From Chloroflexota bacterium (GTDB lineage Bacteria; Chloroflexota; Anaerolineae; Aggregatilineales; UBA3940), in the NCBI GenBank assembly GCA_024643825.1, contig JAHEME010000024.1, forward strand, positions 1 through 13,512: a DNA stretch of 13,512 nucleotides, given 5' to 3'. Position 1 is the first letter of the stretch; each line of letters opens with the position of its first letter. Positions 1 to 7,881 of this stretch are shown here, piece by piece. A model generated the notes under the pieces. The model searched no databases and was not told the DNA's origin. It worked only from the letters and a program-made list of their open reading frames with translations. The translations under genes and the position numbers were made by a program.

Positions 1-1389
1 ACTAAGCAGCGACATAATGCGCGGCCAATCGGGGCCTTTGGCAAAGGTGGGATCAAACTCGAAGTGATAGATGCCGATTCCGCTAATGGCGATGAGGATC
101 GCGAGAATGACTTGCGCGAGCGTACGCTGGGCCACAAGGGGGAACGGTCTACCCGTCGAGGCTGGTGGAAGTGCTACCTCATCCCCGGCCCTTCTCCGTA
201 CCGGAGAAGGGAGAAAATCAGCCTCAACTCGTTTACGGATTCTCGAAACTGTCGAAGTCTGAAGTGTCGGGGAGGAGAGCAAATCAGGCTCAATTCCTTC
301 GAGGTTATGCGATCTGTTGGCGTTTGAACGGCGGAGGTTGCTGAGGGAATCGAGACCGAGGGCGACCAGTACGGTCAAGGGGACGGCGCTGGCGGCAAGA
401 TAGCGTGGATGGAAGTAGCGTCGCTGTGTGACGAGCGAGAGTGTGGTTAGCACCGTGATCGGTGTCAGGGCAGTGAACAGTGAGAACCAGAAGATGGTGC
501 GCGGACGTACTTTCCAGATGACGATGAGCGAACCAATGACAATCAATAGAACCAGAATCGACGCTATGCCGAAAGCGGGCCATCCCCCGGAGGAGGCGTG
601 AGGATTCTGAAGCCACGCAGGGAGTGTATCGCCCAAGAGAAGGGTTTGGATCCCCCAGATCGGATTCGCAGCAACCCCGTTCGGGTGATACTCCTGGCTG
701 TTGGTTCGCAGTTCCGGGCGGAGATACCAGGGGGCGAGGGCGACGGCAATCGTGATCTGAGTGAGTATCCACGGAAGCAAGAGGTCGCGGCGCTTCCAGA
801 CACGGGTCAGGGCATAGAGATTATGCGCTAGATAATGGAAGACTTCGAGGTAAAAGACATACCCGGTCAAGATCGCGGTGATGATGTAGGGAATCCATCG
901 GGTAAGGCGTTTGGGCTGCTGCCAGCCACGCAGCAGAAAAAGTAAACTCAGCGAACTGAATGCCATCCATAGACTGTAGTTGCGGGCAAACTGCCCATAC
1001 CATAGTTGAAAAGGACTCACCGCAACCAGCAGCAGGGCGATCAGCCCGGCGCGGGGGCCGCCGAGACGTGTGGTTATCGGGTAGACAGCCGCCAGCGTGA
1101 TCAGGCTGCCGAACACAGCGAACATGCGCACGGCAAAGATCGAATCGCCGGCAAGCTTGGCCCATCCGTGCATGGCGAGTAATGCCAGCGGGGGGTGGGG
1201 TTCGGTAGTAGAGAGGGCAATGGTTTGCAGCAAATACTGCAACGAGGTCTGAATCCAGATCACGACACTGTAAGCTTCATCGCCACTGAGGGGCTGTGCC
1301 GTCAGGCGAAGAATGCGAATGGATGCCCCCACCATCAAGAGCGCCACAATGGGCTTCCAGGGGAGAGATGGCCTGTTATGGATAGTCAT
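1..1389 (-). CDS. GT39/ArnT-like membrane glycosyltransferase (3' end beyond left edge)
   Basis: An uninterrupted reading frame runs from an ATG at 1389 to the window edge (463 codons, no stop), so the C-terminus is missing. I translated it by hand. The product is a polytopic GT-C fold protein that would transfer a sugar from a polyprenyl-phosphate donor on the outer face of the membrane. Supporting marks are the acidic motif GDEAY (D37, E38) in the first outer loop, the TEPHPPLALL segment at 62-71 typical of PMT_2/GT39 proteins, and AVRMF and SPFQLWYGQFARNY stretches followed by many hydrophobic segments. Acceptor and sugar cannot be inferred. The start lies 17 bp after the stop of the upstream gene, suggesting co-transcription, but no clear Shine-Dalgarno is seen. 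Residues about 360-405 form a charged, family-atypical insert encoded by a palindromic repeat (see separate entry). The family call is firm; the exact function is open. Confidence 0.85.
   Translation of the reverse strand, partial: MTIHNRPSLPWKPIVALLMVGASIRILRLTAQPLSGDEAYSVVIWIQTSLQYLLQTIALSTTEPHPPLALLAMHGWAKLAGDSIFAVRMFAVFGSLITLAAVYPITTRLGGPRAGLIALLLVAVSPFQLWYGQFARNYSLWMAFSSLSLLFLLRGWQQPKRLTRWIPYIITAILTGYVFYLEVFHYLAHNLYALTRVWKRRDLLLPWILTQITIAVALAPWYLRPELRTNSQEYHPNGVAANPIWGIQTLLLGDTLPAWLQNPHASSGGWPAFGIASILVLLIVIGSLIVIWKVRPRTIFWFSLFTALTPITVLTTLSLVTQRRYFHPRYLAASAVPLTVLVALGLDSLSNLRRSNANRSHNLEGIEPDLLSSPTLQTSTVSRIRKRVEADFLPSPVRRRAGDEVALPPASTGRPFPLVAQRTLAQVILAILIAISGIGIYHFEFDPTFAKGPDWPRIMSLLS
186..304. 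repeat. Palindromic repeat cassette inside the glycosyltransferase gene
   Basis: This holds a perfect 10-bp inverted repeat, 189-198 and 202-211 (cccttctccg / cggagaaggg), with a 3-base loop. It is flanked by two imperfect direct copies of a roughly 21-base unit at about 210-231 and 274-296, both read on the minus strand as -TTGAG(C/G)CTGATTT-. I count about 17 of 21 matching positions. The segment stays in frame and encodes a hydrophilic stretch (GIEPDLLSS and RVEADFLPS are the two repeat products) just before a transmembrane segment. The palindrome resembles the short dispersed repeats common in many bacterial genomes; copy number elsewhere cannot be seen here. Confidence 0.6.
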
Positions 1390-1406
1390 GGCAGGGGGTG
1401 ACAACC

Positions 1407-2369
1407 TTACCGCGTGAAGCGGATGGTTCCAACGATACGGTCAAGGAGAGCTTCGTACACATTGCGGCGCTCCTGACTGGTCGAGAAGGTGGCAACCAGG
1501 AGGGGGTCTGACGAGCGGCGCTGATGGGCGATCACTTCGAGATGGTAAATGGTTGTTTCCTTCACTGCATCGTCTGTGAACGTGGTTGTGTAGCGAATGC
1601 GATTTGCATCCCGAAAATCTACCTGTGCAGTGTCAGACCCAATGACTTCATAGAACTCACTGTTTTCATATAGAGCGAGATGTGCGTCGCGTATTTCGTC
1701 AATGGTCGCCCCTTCGACAGAGTTTGCATAGGCCATGCTCAGATTGACTATATAGGGGTCGGCAGATGTGGCGGTATCGAACGCGATGAGGATCATATCG
1801 TCGAGGACGGTCTGGCCCAATCCATCGCGGATGGAGGCGAGGAGCACGGGATCGTTCTGGGTAATCTCCGCAAGGGCGGTAGCGGGATCACGGCCTAACA
1901 GGGTGAGGGCTGTCCAGGTTCCGGGCATCTGCATGGCAATTTTCGCGTCACGAGCAAAGAACTCATACCAGCCTACGGGAACTGTTGCAGGGGGTGTGAA
2001 GGTGAGCGTTGGGACGGGAGTTGTTGTTGCTGTTGGGGTCGGTGTGATCGTCGGTGTGCTGCTCGGCGTAGCGGTATCAGGCGGCGGGGCCGTCACGGAA
2101 GGAGTCCAGGTAGGTGGCAGCGTACCGCGTGGGTCAAGCGTCGCTGAAGGGTTCAAAACAAAGAGCGTTGGCGAGGGGCCAAATGCCAGCATATTCTGTG
2201 CAAGGTCAGGATTAGAGACCATCAGTGTTGTGAACAGGGCGACCAGGATCGCAACAACACTGAGGACTGCTGCAAATATCATCAATGCAGGCGACTGCCG
2301 CAGCCAACGACCTACATTGCGGCGCTTTGGAGCAGATTTACGCGGCTTCAAGTCTATCAACCTCACCAC
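1407..2369 (-). CDS. Membrane-anchored protein with Thr/Pro-rich linker and extracytoplasmic domain
   Basis: A 320-residue protein of unknown function. A basic N-terminus (residues 1-27) precedes one hydrophobic segment at about 28-51, giving a likely N-in, C-out signal anchor. Residues about 74-130 are a Thr/Pro/Ser-rich linker with TPTPTATTTP repeats, a style frequent in secreted Chloroflexota proteins. Residues about 132-320 form a globular domain starting with WYEFFARDAKIAMQMPGTW and ending in a helix-strand segment (VYEALLDRIVGTIRF). The 'amphipathic strand, then P-G-W' opening and the closing segment resemble the PsbP/DUF1795-like fold; that is inference by eye. The start is a GTG at 2369; a second GTG follows at once and no convincing ribosome site decides between them. 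It sits 53 bp after the P-type ATPase and 17 bp before the glycosyltransferase, so it may belong to one transcript with both. No catalytic motif is visible. Confidence 0.8.
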   Translation of the reverse strand: MVRLIDLKPRKSAPKRRNVGRWLRQSPALMIFAAVLSVVAILVALFTTLMVSNPDLAQNMLAFGPSPTLFVLNPSATLDPRGTLPPTWTPSVTAPPPDTATPSSTPTITPTPTATTTPVPTLTFTPPATVPVGWYEFFARDAKIAMQMPGTWTALTLLGRDPATALAEITQNDPVLLASIRDGLGQTVLDDMILIAFDTATSADPYIVNLSMAYANSVEGATIDEIRDAHLALYENSEFYEVIGSDTAQVDFRDANRIRYTTTFTDDAVKETTIYHLEVIAHQRRSSDPLLVATFSTSQERRNVYEALLDRIVGTIRFTR

Positions 2370-2380
2370 AGGAAGCGAGC

Positions 2381-2406
2381 AGGATGCGAGGTATACGTCG
2401 CATCCT
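2381..2406. repeat. Perfect 9-bp stem-loop between ATPase and linker-protein genes
   Basis: Inverted repeat aggatgcga (2381-2389) and tcgcatcct (2398-2406) with an 8-base loop. It fills much of the 53-bp gap after the ATPase stop and ends 11 bases before the GTG of the downstream gene on the minus strand. No T-run follows on either strand, so it is not a canonical intrinsic terminator. Transcript processing, partial termination or control of translation are possible. Confidence 0.55.
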
Positions 2407-2422
2407 GCCAGACCCTACACGA

Positions 2423-5260
2423 TCAGTCACCAGCAGCAGCCGAAGCTGTCTGATCCTGGATTTCACTCGGATGCTTGAGGAACAGCTTGGTGATTTCCCC
2501 GGCAATTGTTGGCAATGCTATCAGGGGGATGATCTCGATCCAGTCTAGCAGATCGAGAGCCTGCGTATTGAAGATCGGCTGGAGGAATGGCACATATACC
2601 ACAACCAGCAGAAGCACCCCGGAAGCTACTACCGCATACTGCATCCACTTATTAGAGAAGATACCTATCTTGAAAATGGAGAAATATTCAGAACGGGCAC
2701 TGTAGGCTCGCAGAAGTTCCGAAAAGGCCAGAACGGTAAAGGCCATGCTGTGTGCTTCGTCGATTCCGCCTTGCTGCAACCCCAGGAAGAAAGCCCCCAG
2801 GGTGACAGCAGTCTTGGCGATGGTCTGAACGGTCATGTTGATCATGAGCACGCGATTGATGATCGGCTCGTTCGGCGAGCGTGGAGGACGATCCATGATG
2901 TCGGGATCACCCTTCTCGACGCCGATTGCCAGCGCGGGCGCACCATCGGTGAGCAGGTTGAGCCACAGCAACTGAATGGGAGTAAGCACCTGTGGATACC
3001 CCATCAGAACGCCAATAAAGATCACGGCGATTTCGGCAAGATTGCAGGTGAGTAAGAAGGCCACAAACTTACGGATATTGTCGTAGATGATACGACCCTG
3101 CTCTACTGCATTGACGATGCTGACATAGTTGTCATCGGTGAGCACCATGTCGGCGGTCTCTTTGCTGACGTCGGTCCCGGTGATGCCCATTGCAACGCCG
3201 ATGCTGGCCCGCTTGAGGGCAGGCGCGTCATTGACACCATCCCCTGTCATAGCGACCACATAGTCGCGGTGACGAAAAGCTTCTACAATGCGGACTTTAT
3301 GCTGTGGAGAAACACGGGCAAACACCGAGACGTGATCGAGTTCTTTCTCAAGCTCTGCATCTGACATGATTTCCAGTTCAGCACCGCTGACGACTCGCTC
3401 ATCCGCATTCTGGATCAGGCCAATTTCGACAGCAATCGCGCGCGCTGTATCGGCATAGTCGCCTGTGACCATCACGGTCTTGATCCCGGCGTGACGTGCC
3501 CGCGCGATGGCGGGGGCGACCTCTGGGCGCGCGGGATCGATCATGCCAACCAGACCGACAAAGGTGAGATCGGATTCATGGTGCTCAACGGCTAACTCGT
3601 CAGGGCGTTCGGCAAATTGACGTTCGGCGATTGCCAGTACGCGGAGGGCCTTCTGCGCCATATCCCGGTTGACGTTCTCGATGTGGGCTTTGAATTCCCC
3701 GGTTAGCGGTTTTCTCATGCCCTGATCGTAATAGTGTGTACAGAGGTCGAGAATGAGATCAGGTGCTCCCTTTACGTGTAGGACGTGTTCGTCCCGATCC
3801 GGCTGCTCATGTAAGGTGCTCATGCGCTTACGAACCGAATCAAAGGGGATTTCATCGCGTCGAGGATAAAGTTTTTCCTGATCCTCGCGGATTAGATTGG
3901 CTTTAGCAGACGCGACTACGAGCGCGCCTTCAGTGGGATCGCCCACGATGCGAAACTCACGACCACCCTCTTCCAAATCGGGTTCGAGGCGAGCATCGCT
4001 GGAAAGCAAGGCCGCCCGCAGCAGGCGTACTAGATCGGGTGTGTCATGCGGGTCGAGTTGGTTGCCTTCGCGAGCAAACTTACCTGTGGGTGTGTATCCG
4101 CTGCCCGTGACTTCTACCATGATGTCAGGGACGTACAAGCGAACGGCGGTCATCTCATTCTGGGTCAGCGTCCCGGTCTTATCGGAGGCGATGGCTGACG
4201 CACTGCCGAGCGTCTCCACAGCAGGCAGCCGCCGAATGAGCGCATTGCGGGCGATCATTTCCCGCATACCCAGGGCGAGATTGATGGTCACAATGGCGGG
4301 CAGACCTTCAGGGACAGCGGCAATCGCAAGGGCGACAGCTACGAGAAAGGCATCGAGGGCCGTAGTGCGAAGGTTGGAGCCTACTCCGGGCATGTCCAAC
4401 GAAGAAGGAAGCTGCCCAATGGAGATGCCAGCACTTGAGGCGATTTCCTGGGCGGCACGCCCAAAGGAGACGAGAAACACTAAGCCACAGATCGCCAGTG
4501 AAGCATAGGCCAGCCATGCGCCCAATTGATTGAGTCGAATCTGAAGGGGGGTCTCCTCTTCTTCGACTGACTGGATCATCTCGGCAATCTTGCCGATCTC
4601 GGTTTGCATACCGGTGGCGATCACAACGGCCTCACCGCGCCCGTAGGTCGCGATAGTGCTCTTATAGCCCATGTTCTTGCGATCCCCGATGCCAGCCGTT
4701 CTCTCTATCTTCTTATGGGCATCTTTATGTACCGGGACGGACTCGCCTGTCAGGGAGGCTTCGTCAATCTGTAGATTGGCGGTTTCCAGCAGGCGGACAT
4801 CGGCGGGGATGTAGTTTCCGGCCTCCAACTGAACAATGTCACCGGGCACGACTTCGGCTTCCGGCACGTTGATCAAGTGCCCTCCCCGACGAACGTGGGC
4901 TTCGGGCGCGGACATCTTCCGCAAAGCGGCAAGAGCTTCTTCAGCGCGGCCTTCCTGAACGACGCCTAAAACAGCGTTCAAGACGACGATGAGCATAATC
5001 GCGCCAGCTTCGTAGTATTCGCCGAGAACAGCCGATACGATGCTTGCGCCGATGAGGAGTAAGACAACGACGTTCTTAAACTGGTTTAACAGGCGCGAAA
5101 GAAAGCCGGGGCGGGATTGTTCCCGAAGCTCATTGCGACCATAGCGCGTCAGGCGCTGGTTGACTTCTTGTTCCGATAGACCCTGCGCAGGGTCAACACT
5201 CAACTGGGTGAGAGTTTCTTCGGAAGAAAGGTCGTGCCATAAAGTACCCGTAGTATCCAC
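2423..5260 (-). CDS. P2A-type Ca2+-transporting P-type ATPase (SERCA-like)
   Basis: A full-length 945-residue P-type ATPase that would pump Ca2+ (possibly Mn2+) out of the cytoplasm using ATP. Visible in order: cation-ATPase N-terminal domain (about 5-75), actuator domain with TGES at 171-174, M4 motif PEGLP at 317-321, phosphorylation site DKTGTLT with D360, nucleotide-binding KGAPD at 497-501, hinge motif TGDGVNDAP at 672-680, and a C-terminal set of membrane helices. SERCA Ca-site equivalents appear retained: E318 in M4, N740 and E743 in M5 (CNLAE), N768, T771 and D772 in M6 (NLLTDG) and E848 in M8 (FSELLRAY). This favours P2A over heavy-metal (no CPx), K+ or H+ pumps. The start is GTG at 5260; an ATG at 5268 is out of frame and an in-frame stop lies at 5291-5293. 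A terminator-like hairpin lies upstream, so it probably begins its own transcript. Confidence 0.95.
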   Translation of the reverse strand: MDTTGTLWHDLSSEETLTQLSVDPAQGLSEQEVNQRLTRYGRNELREQSRPGFLSRLLNQFKNVVVLLLIGASIVSAVLGEYYEAGAIMLIVVLNAVLGVVQEGRAEEALAALRKMSAPEAHVRRGGHLINVPEAEVVPGDIVQLEAGNYIPADVRLLETANLQIDEASLTGESVPVHKDAHKKIERTAGIGDRKNMGYKSTIATYGRGEAVVIATGMQTEIGKIAEMIQSVEEEETPLQIRLNQLGAWLAYASLAICGLVFLVSFGRAAQEIASSAGISIGQLPSSLDMPGVGSNLRTTALDAFLVAVALAIAAVPEGLPAIVTINLALGMREMIARNALIRRLPAVETLGSASAIASDKTGTLTQNEMTAVRLYVPDIMVEVTGSGYTPTGKFAREGNQLDPHDTPDLVRLLRAALLSSDARLEPDLEEGGREFRIVGDPTEGALVVASAKANLIREDQEKLYPRRDEIPFDSVRKRMSTLHEQPDRDEHVLHVKGAPDLILDLCTHYYDQGMRKPLTGEFKAHIENVNRDMAQKALRVLAIAERQFAERPDELAVEHHESDLTFVGLVGMIDPARPEVAPAIARARHAGIKTVMVTGDYADTARAIAVEIGLIQNADERVVSGAELEIMSDAELEKELDHVSVFARVSPQHKVRIVEAFRHRDYVVAMTGDGVNDAPALKRASIGVAMGITGTDVSKETADMVLTDDNYVSIVNAVEQGRIIYDNIRKFVAFLLTCNLAEIAVIFIGVLMGYPQVLTPIQLLWLNLLTDGAPALAIGVEKGDPDIMDRPPRSPNEPIINRVLMINMTVQTIAKTAVTLGAFFLGLQQGGIDEAHSMAFTVLAFSELLRAYSARSEYFSIFKIGIFSNKWMQYAVVASGVLLLVVVYVPFLQPIFNTQALDLLDWIEIIPLIALPTIAGEITKLFLKHPSEIQDQTASAAAGD

Positions 5261-5290
5261 GTAGGCATTTCTACTTTCTAAACAGGCTGA

Positions 5291-5333
5291 TTAAAAAGGG
5301 TAGTGTGCTGGCCTGCTTCCTACAGGCACGCTA
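5291..5333 (-). terminator. Probable intrinsic terminator after the fused permease gene
   Basis: On the minus strand an imperfect hairpin (5301-5333) pairs TAGCGTG/CACACTA-type arms (one G-T wobble) and an inner CCTG/CAGG, with a small bulge. It is followed by CCCTTTTTAAT (T-run at 5293-5297). It lies 21 bases past the permease stop and 31 bases before the ATPase start, which fits termination of the permease transcript. The bulge lowers confidence. Confidence 0.5.
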
Positions 5334-5353
5334 CCGATCCAAGAATCCCCCTC

Positions 5354-7342
5354 TTACTGAAATAAGGTGGGGAGAAAGTTCTTTTGCTGGAATCCAAAGA
5401 AATCTAACAGGGCATCCTGGAGTACATACAGCGCCATTGAGGGCAGACCCGCCGCAGAGGTCAACGCAACCGCCAGTAAATAGAACTGCGGATTATTCAA
5501 TCCGGTGGCTGAGATGCCGAGCATGATGTCCTGATAGCTCGTCAGGAGATTGCCCAGTGAAGACGCTGGAAGCTGAACGCCAAGACCCGCGAAATCAACC
5601 AGAATGCTGGATTGAAAGATCACGAACATCGCCCCAGTGAACATGACGAGGAGGAAACCACCCAGCCGCCAGCGTAAACTGCGGTCGGGGGGGGCCGCCG
5701 CCCACAGATCATCCATGCCCCGTGCGAAACGTGGAGCCAACGCCAACCCTATGGTGGAGCCGATCAGCGCTATTGACTGCACGGTAGAGCCAATAGGTGT
5801 GCCATAGCGACTGATTGTGAACATCAGTACGATGATCATCGGGTGGAGTAAAATCGCGGCATCGGCAGGGATCAGCAGGACATCGGCAACGGTATCGCCA
5901 ATCACGGGCTTCCAGCCTGTAATCTTCTTCAGGGCAATGGCTGCGCCGCCCCACACGCCACCAAGGATCAGGGCGGTGAGAGCACCTGTCAAAACCATGA
6001 TCCCTGATTCACGCTGACCGAGCGCGATGCGAGCCTGCACGTCACGCCCCAAGCGATCTGTGCCCAGTGGGTGTTCGGGGGAACGAGGCGCATAGACTGC
6101 CTGCGGGTCGGAAGCCATCGGGTCAAGCGAGGAGAACAATGAATTGCGGACTATCGAAATCACGGGAACCAGTACGAGGAAGAGCGCAATGCCCAGCCAG
6201 ATCGTTTGCATTTGGCGCGGTGTTTGAGAAGCAGGCTGGTGCTTACTACCCCGGCGATCTAGTTTGTCAGAGGCATGGTGGAAGCGATAGGCATTCAGCG
6301 CACTGGCTGTCAGCGTGGATCGAAGCCGGGCGATCAGGAGCCAAAGAGGAAACAGGGCGAGAACGGTCACAAGAACTGCCGGGTCGCGCGCGATGATGGA
6401 GTTCAGGAATAGTTGACCCACACCGGGATAGGCAAACATGGTTTCGATCAACAATGTAATGCCAATGATCCAGCCAGCCTGCTCGTAGAAGGTGCGGGCG
6501 ATCTCCATGCCCAGGATGGCCCAGCCATCACCCCCTTGATGGCCTTCTTCGATCCAGCTTCGCCAGGCACGGAAACCCGCCTGTGCGCTGATCAGGGCAG
6601 GAAGGAGGGCCGTGATGAGGCCGGGCAGGATCAGATAGCGAACCAGTTCAAGGATAGGAATACCATTCGGGCCACGCGCGGAGAAGGTTCCGCCAAAGGG
6701 GAGCAACTTCCAGCGGACGGCAACGAACAGAATTCCGAGCAACGAAAGCCCGACGGCTGTGGCGGAAAACACGCGGATCGCGCCCAGCTTTACGAGGCTA
6801 AAGATCGCCAGCCCCAGACTCTCGCGCCGTTGGGTGAAACGATAGATGAGGATCGCAACGAAGGTAAGCAGTGCGGTGAGGATCATGGCGGCGACTGAAG
6901 TGGCGGCTAGCAACCGCAACGTCGCGGGGATGCGATCTGCCAGCAATTGCGCGACGGGCTGCCCCTGCGCGATCACGCTGGATACATCACAGCAAGCCTG
7001 ATCCCCGGCGAGATTGGCGTAATGAAGTGCCCCGGTAATCACATAGCCAAATGGCCCCGGCTGCCCGATGGTGCCTTTGAGCGCGGAGAAGCCGAAAAGG
7101 GCAATAGCATAGGCAAGCAGAAGCAGGAGGATTCGACGGATGGGGTAGGCCAGGATCGCTGTCGCCTGATCGCCGTGCGTTTTGCCGCGATGGGCGTTCC
7201 GGGCGCGCCAGCCCGTCAGGATGGCATAGCCCAGCGCGAAGAGATCCCAGATTGGAAAGAAGAGAAAGGTTCCTAAAAACGCACTCAGGCCAAACCATTT
7301 GGATCGATTGGACTCAGGCGGGGAAGACATAGAGTGTAGCAT
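5354..7342 (-). CDS. Fused DppB-DppC-type ABC transporter permease with degenerate coupling loops
   Basis: A 662-residue membrane protein joining two oligopeptide/nickel-type ABC permease modules that are normally separate chains of about 300 residues. The DppB-like half has LADRIPATLRLL (135-146), LLPFGGTF (213-220) and ETMFAYPGVGQL (300-311). The DppC-like half has HPLGTDRLGRDV (424-435) and GLGVQLPASSLGNLL (586-600). The hydrophilic joint is about 355-378. Unusually, the cytoplasmic EAA loops that dock the ATPase (of the kind YVRTARAKG and EAARALG) are not recognisable: the segments before 300 (about 254-290) and before 575 (about 540-560) are short and divergent. No ATPase or substrate-binding protein gene is in the window. 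The start may be ATG 7342, with AGAGG touching it, or ATG 7330, 12 bases after AGAGG; neither spacing is ideal. The stop is followed by a terminator-like hairpin. The substrate is unknown; peptides or oligomers are the family norm. Confidence 0.85.
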   Translation of the reverse strand: MLHSMSSPPESNRSKWFGLSAFLGTFLFFPIWDLFALGYAILTGWRARNAHRGKTHGDQATAILAYPIRRILLLLLAYAIALFGFSALKGTIGQPGPFGYVITGALHYANLAGDQACCDVSSVIAQGQPVAQLLADRIPATLRLLAATSVAAMILTALLTFVAILIYRFTQRRESLGLAIFSLVKLGAIRVFSATAVGLSLLGILFVAVRWKLLPFGGTFSARGPNGIPILELVRYLILPGLITALLPALISAQAGFRAWRSWIEEGHQGGDGWAILGMEIARTFYEQAGWIIGITLLIETMFAYPGVGQLFLNSIIARDPAVLVTVLALFPLWLLIARLRSTLTASALNAYRFHHASDKLDRRGSKHQPASQTPRQMQTIWLGIALFLVLVPVISIVRNSLFSSLDPMASDPQAVYAPRSPEHPLGTDRLGRDVQARIALGQRESGIMVLTGALTALILGGVWGGAAIALKKITGWKPVIGDTVADVLLIPADAAILLHPMIIVLMFTISRYGTPIGSTVQSIALIGSTIGLALAPRFARGMDDLWAAAPPDRSLRWRLGGFLLVMFTGAMFVIFQSSILVDFAGLGVQLPASSLGNLLTSYQDIMLGISATGLNNPQFYLLAVALTSAAGLPSMALYVLQDALLDFFGFQQKNFLPTLFQ

Positions 7343-7365
7343 CCTCTAGCTGGCGAATGTCTGGA

Positions 7366-7401
7366 TCAAAAAGACAGCCCGGATTGTGTCGCATCCGGGC
7401 T
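7366..7401 (-). terminator. Intrinsic terminator after the four-cysteine small protein
   Basis: A perfect 9-bp inverted repeat, agcccggat (7376-7384) and atccgggct (7393-7401), with an 8-base loop. On the minus strand it is followed by GTCTTTTTG. It lies 36 bases past the stop of the 113-residue gene and before the permease start, so it likely separates the two transcripts. Confidence 0.75.
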
Positions 7402-7437
7402 TCTGTGGCAAATCGTGTTTGGGTAGCAGGGGAACGA

Positions 7438-7779
7438 TCAAGCAATACGGCGCGTTTCCCCGGACTGTTCTTCGAGATACTCCTCAACGGTTGCCAAGGC
7501 TGAGGCGAACAGGTTCAGGAGTTCACGGTCGGGCTTCTTATAGCGGTGGAGAGTCTGCGCCACACACATGTCACACCCTCGCATAGCACGATAGCTATCC
7601 GTCTCACACTCCATGCAACCATTGAGGCGGATCATCATCAGGACAAAGGCCAGTACCTGAGGATCATCCTCCGGGAGGGAGAGGACACGCTCGACTAATT
7701 CACGCCACTCTGGGCCACGTGAATCGAGCAGCAGGGGGATCACACGATTGGGAAACATGATTTCTGTATTCACGTACAT
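7438..7779 (-). CDS. Small four-cysteine protein of unknown function
   Basis: A 113-residue soluble protein with no signal peptide or membrane segment. Its clear mark is two CxxC pairs, C55-x2-C58 and C69-x2-C72, in the stretch NGCMECETDSYRAMRGCDMC, enough to bind one zinc ion or an iron-sulfur cluster. The flanks look helical; the N-terminal half (PEWRELVERVLSLPEDDPQV) and the C-terminal half (DRELLNLFASALATVEEYLEEQ) are acidic and amphipathic. I recognise no named family. The ATG at 7779 has a purine-rich GGAAAGAGAG about 11 bases upstream. It is monocistronic: a candidate promoter lies upstream and an intrinsic terminator downstream. It is divergent from the HD-domain operon and may share regulation with it through the intergenic region. 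Metal binding is inferred from cysteine spacing only; a redox or regulatory role is possible but unsupported. Confidence 0.75.
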   Translation of the reverse strand: MYVNTEIMFPNRVIPLLLDSRGPEWRELVERVLSLPEDDPQVLAFVLMMIRLNGCMECETDSYRAMRGCDMCVAQTLHRYKKPDRELLNLFASALATVEEYLEEQSGETRRIA

Positions 7780-7853
7780 TGCGAACCCATCTCTCTTTCC
7801 ATTCCTACCAGACGTGATTCCAACACAATTTTACACCGACCACATGTTCGCAT

Positions 7854-7881
7854 TTTATCGGGAGATTCAAACCAAAGTCAA
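7854..7881 (-). promoter_or_regulatory. Candidate sigma-70-like promoter for the four-cysteine gene
   Basis: On the minus strand TTGACT (7876-7881) and GATAAA (7854-7859) are separated by 16 bases. This would start transcription near 7847 and give a leader of about 70 bases before the ATG at 7779. Found by eye only; AT-rich background makes chance matches likely. Confidence 0.4.

Noticed and set aside
186..304. CRISPR-like or intrinsic terminator reading of the repeat cassette
   Set aside because: Only two imperfect direct copies without regular spacers, located inside an intact coding frame, and no T-run after the palindrome.
305..1165. Separate small minus-strand genes (305-772, 821-1165)
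   Set aside because: They are out-of-frame shadows of the continuous glycosyltransferase frame 1-1389.
1768..2478. Plus-strand open frame of 236 codons with a Val/Gly-rich run
   Set aside because: It is the antisense of the Thr/Pro-rich linker gene; the Val/Gly run is the complement of Thr/Pro codons. No family motif and no ribosome site.
3897..4508. Plus-strand open frame of 203 codons
   Set aside because: Fully antisense to the P-type ATPase, whose motifs are unambiguous in the other strand; composition is Ser/Arg/Ala-rich as expected for a shadow.
6413..6898. Plus-strand open frame of 161 codons
   Set aside because: Antisense to the fused permease; hydrophilic, low complexity, no recognisable domain.
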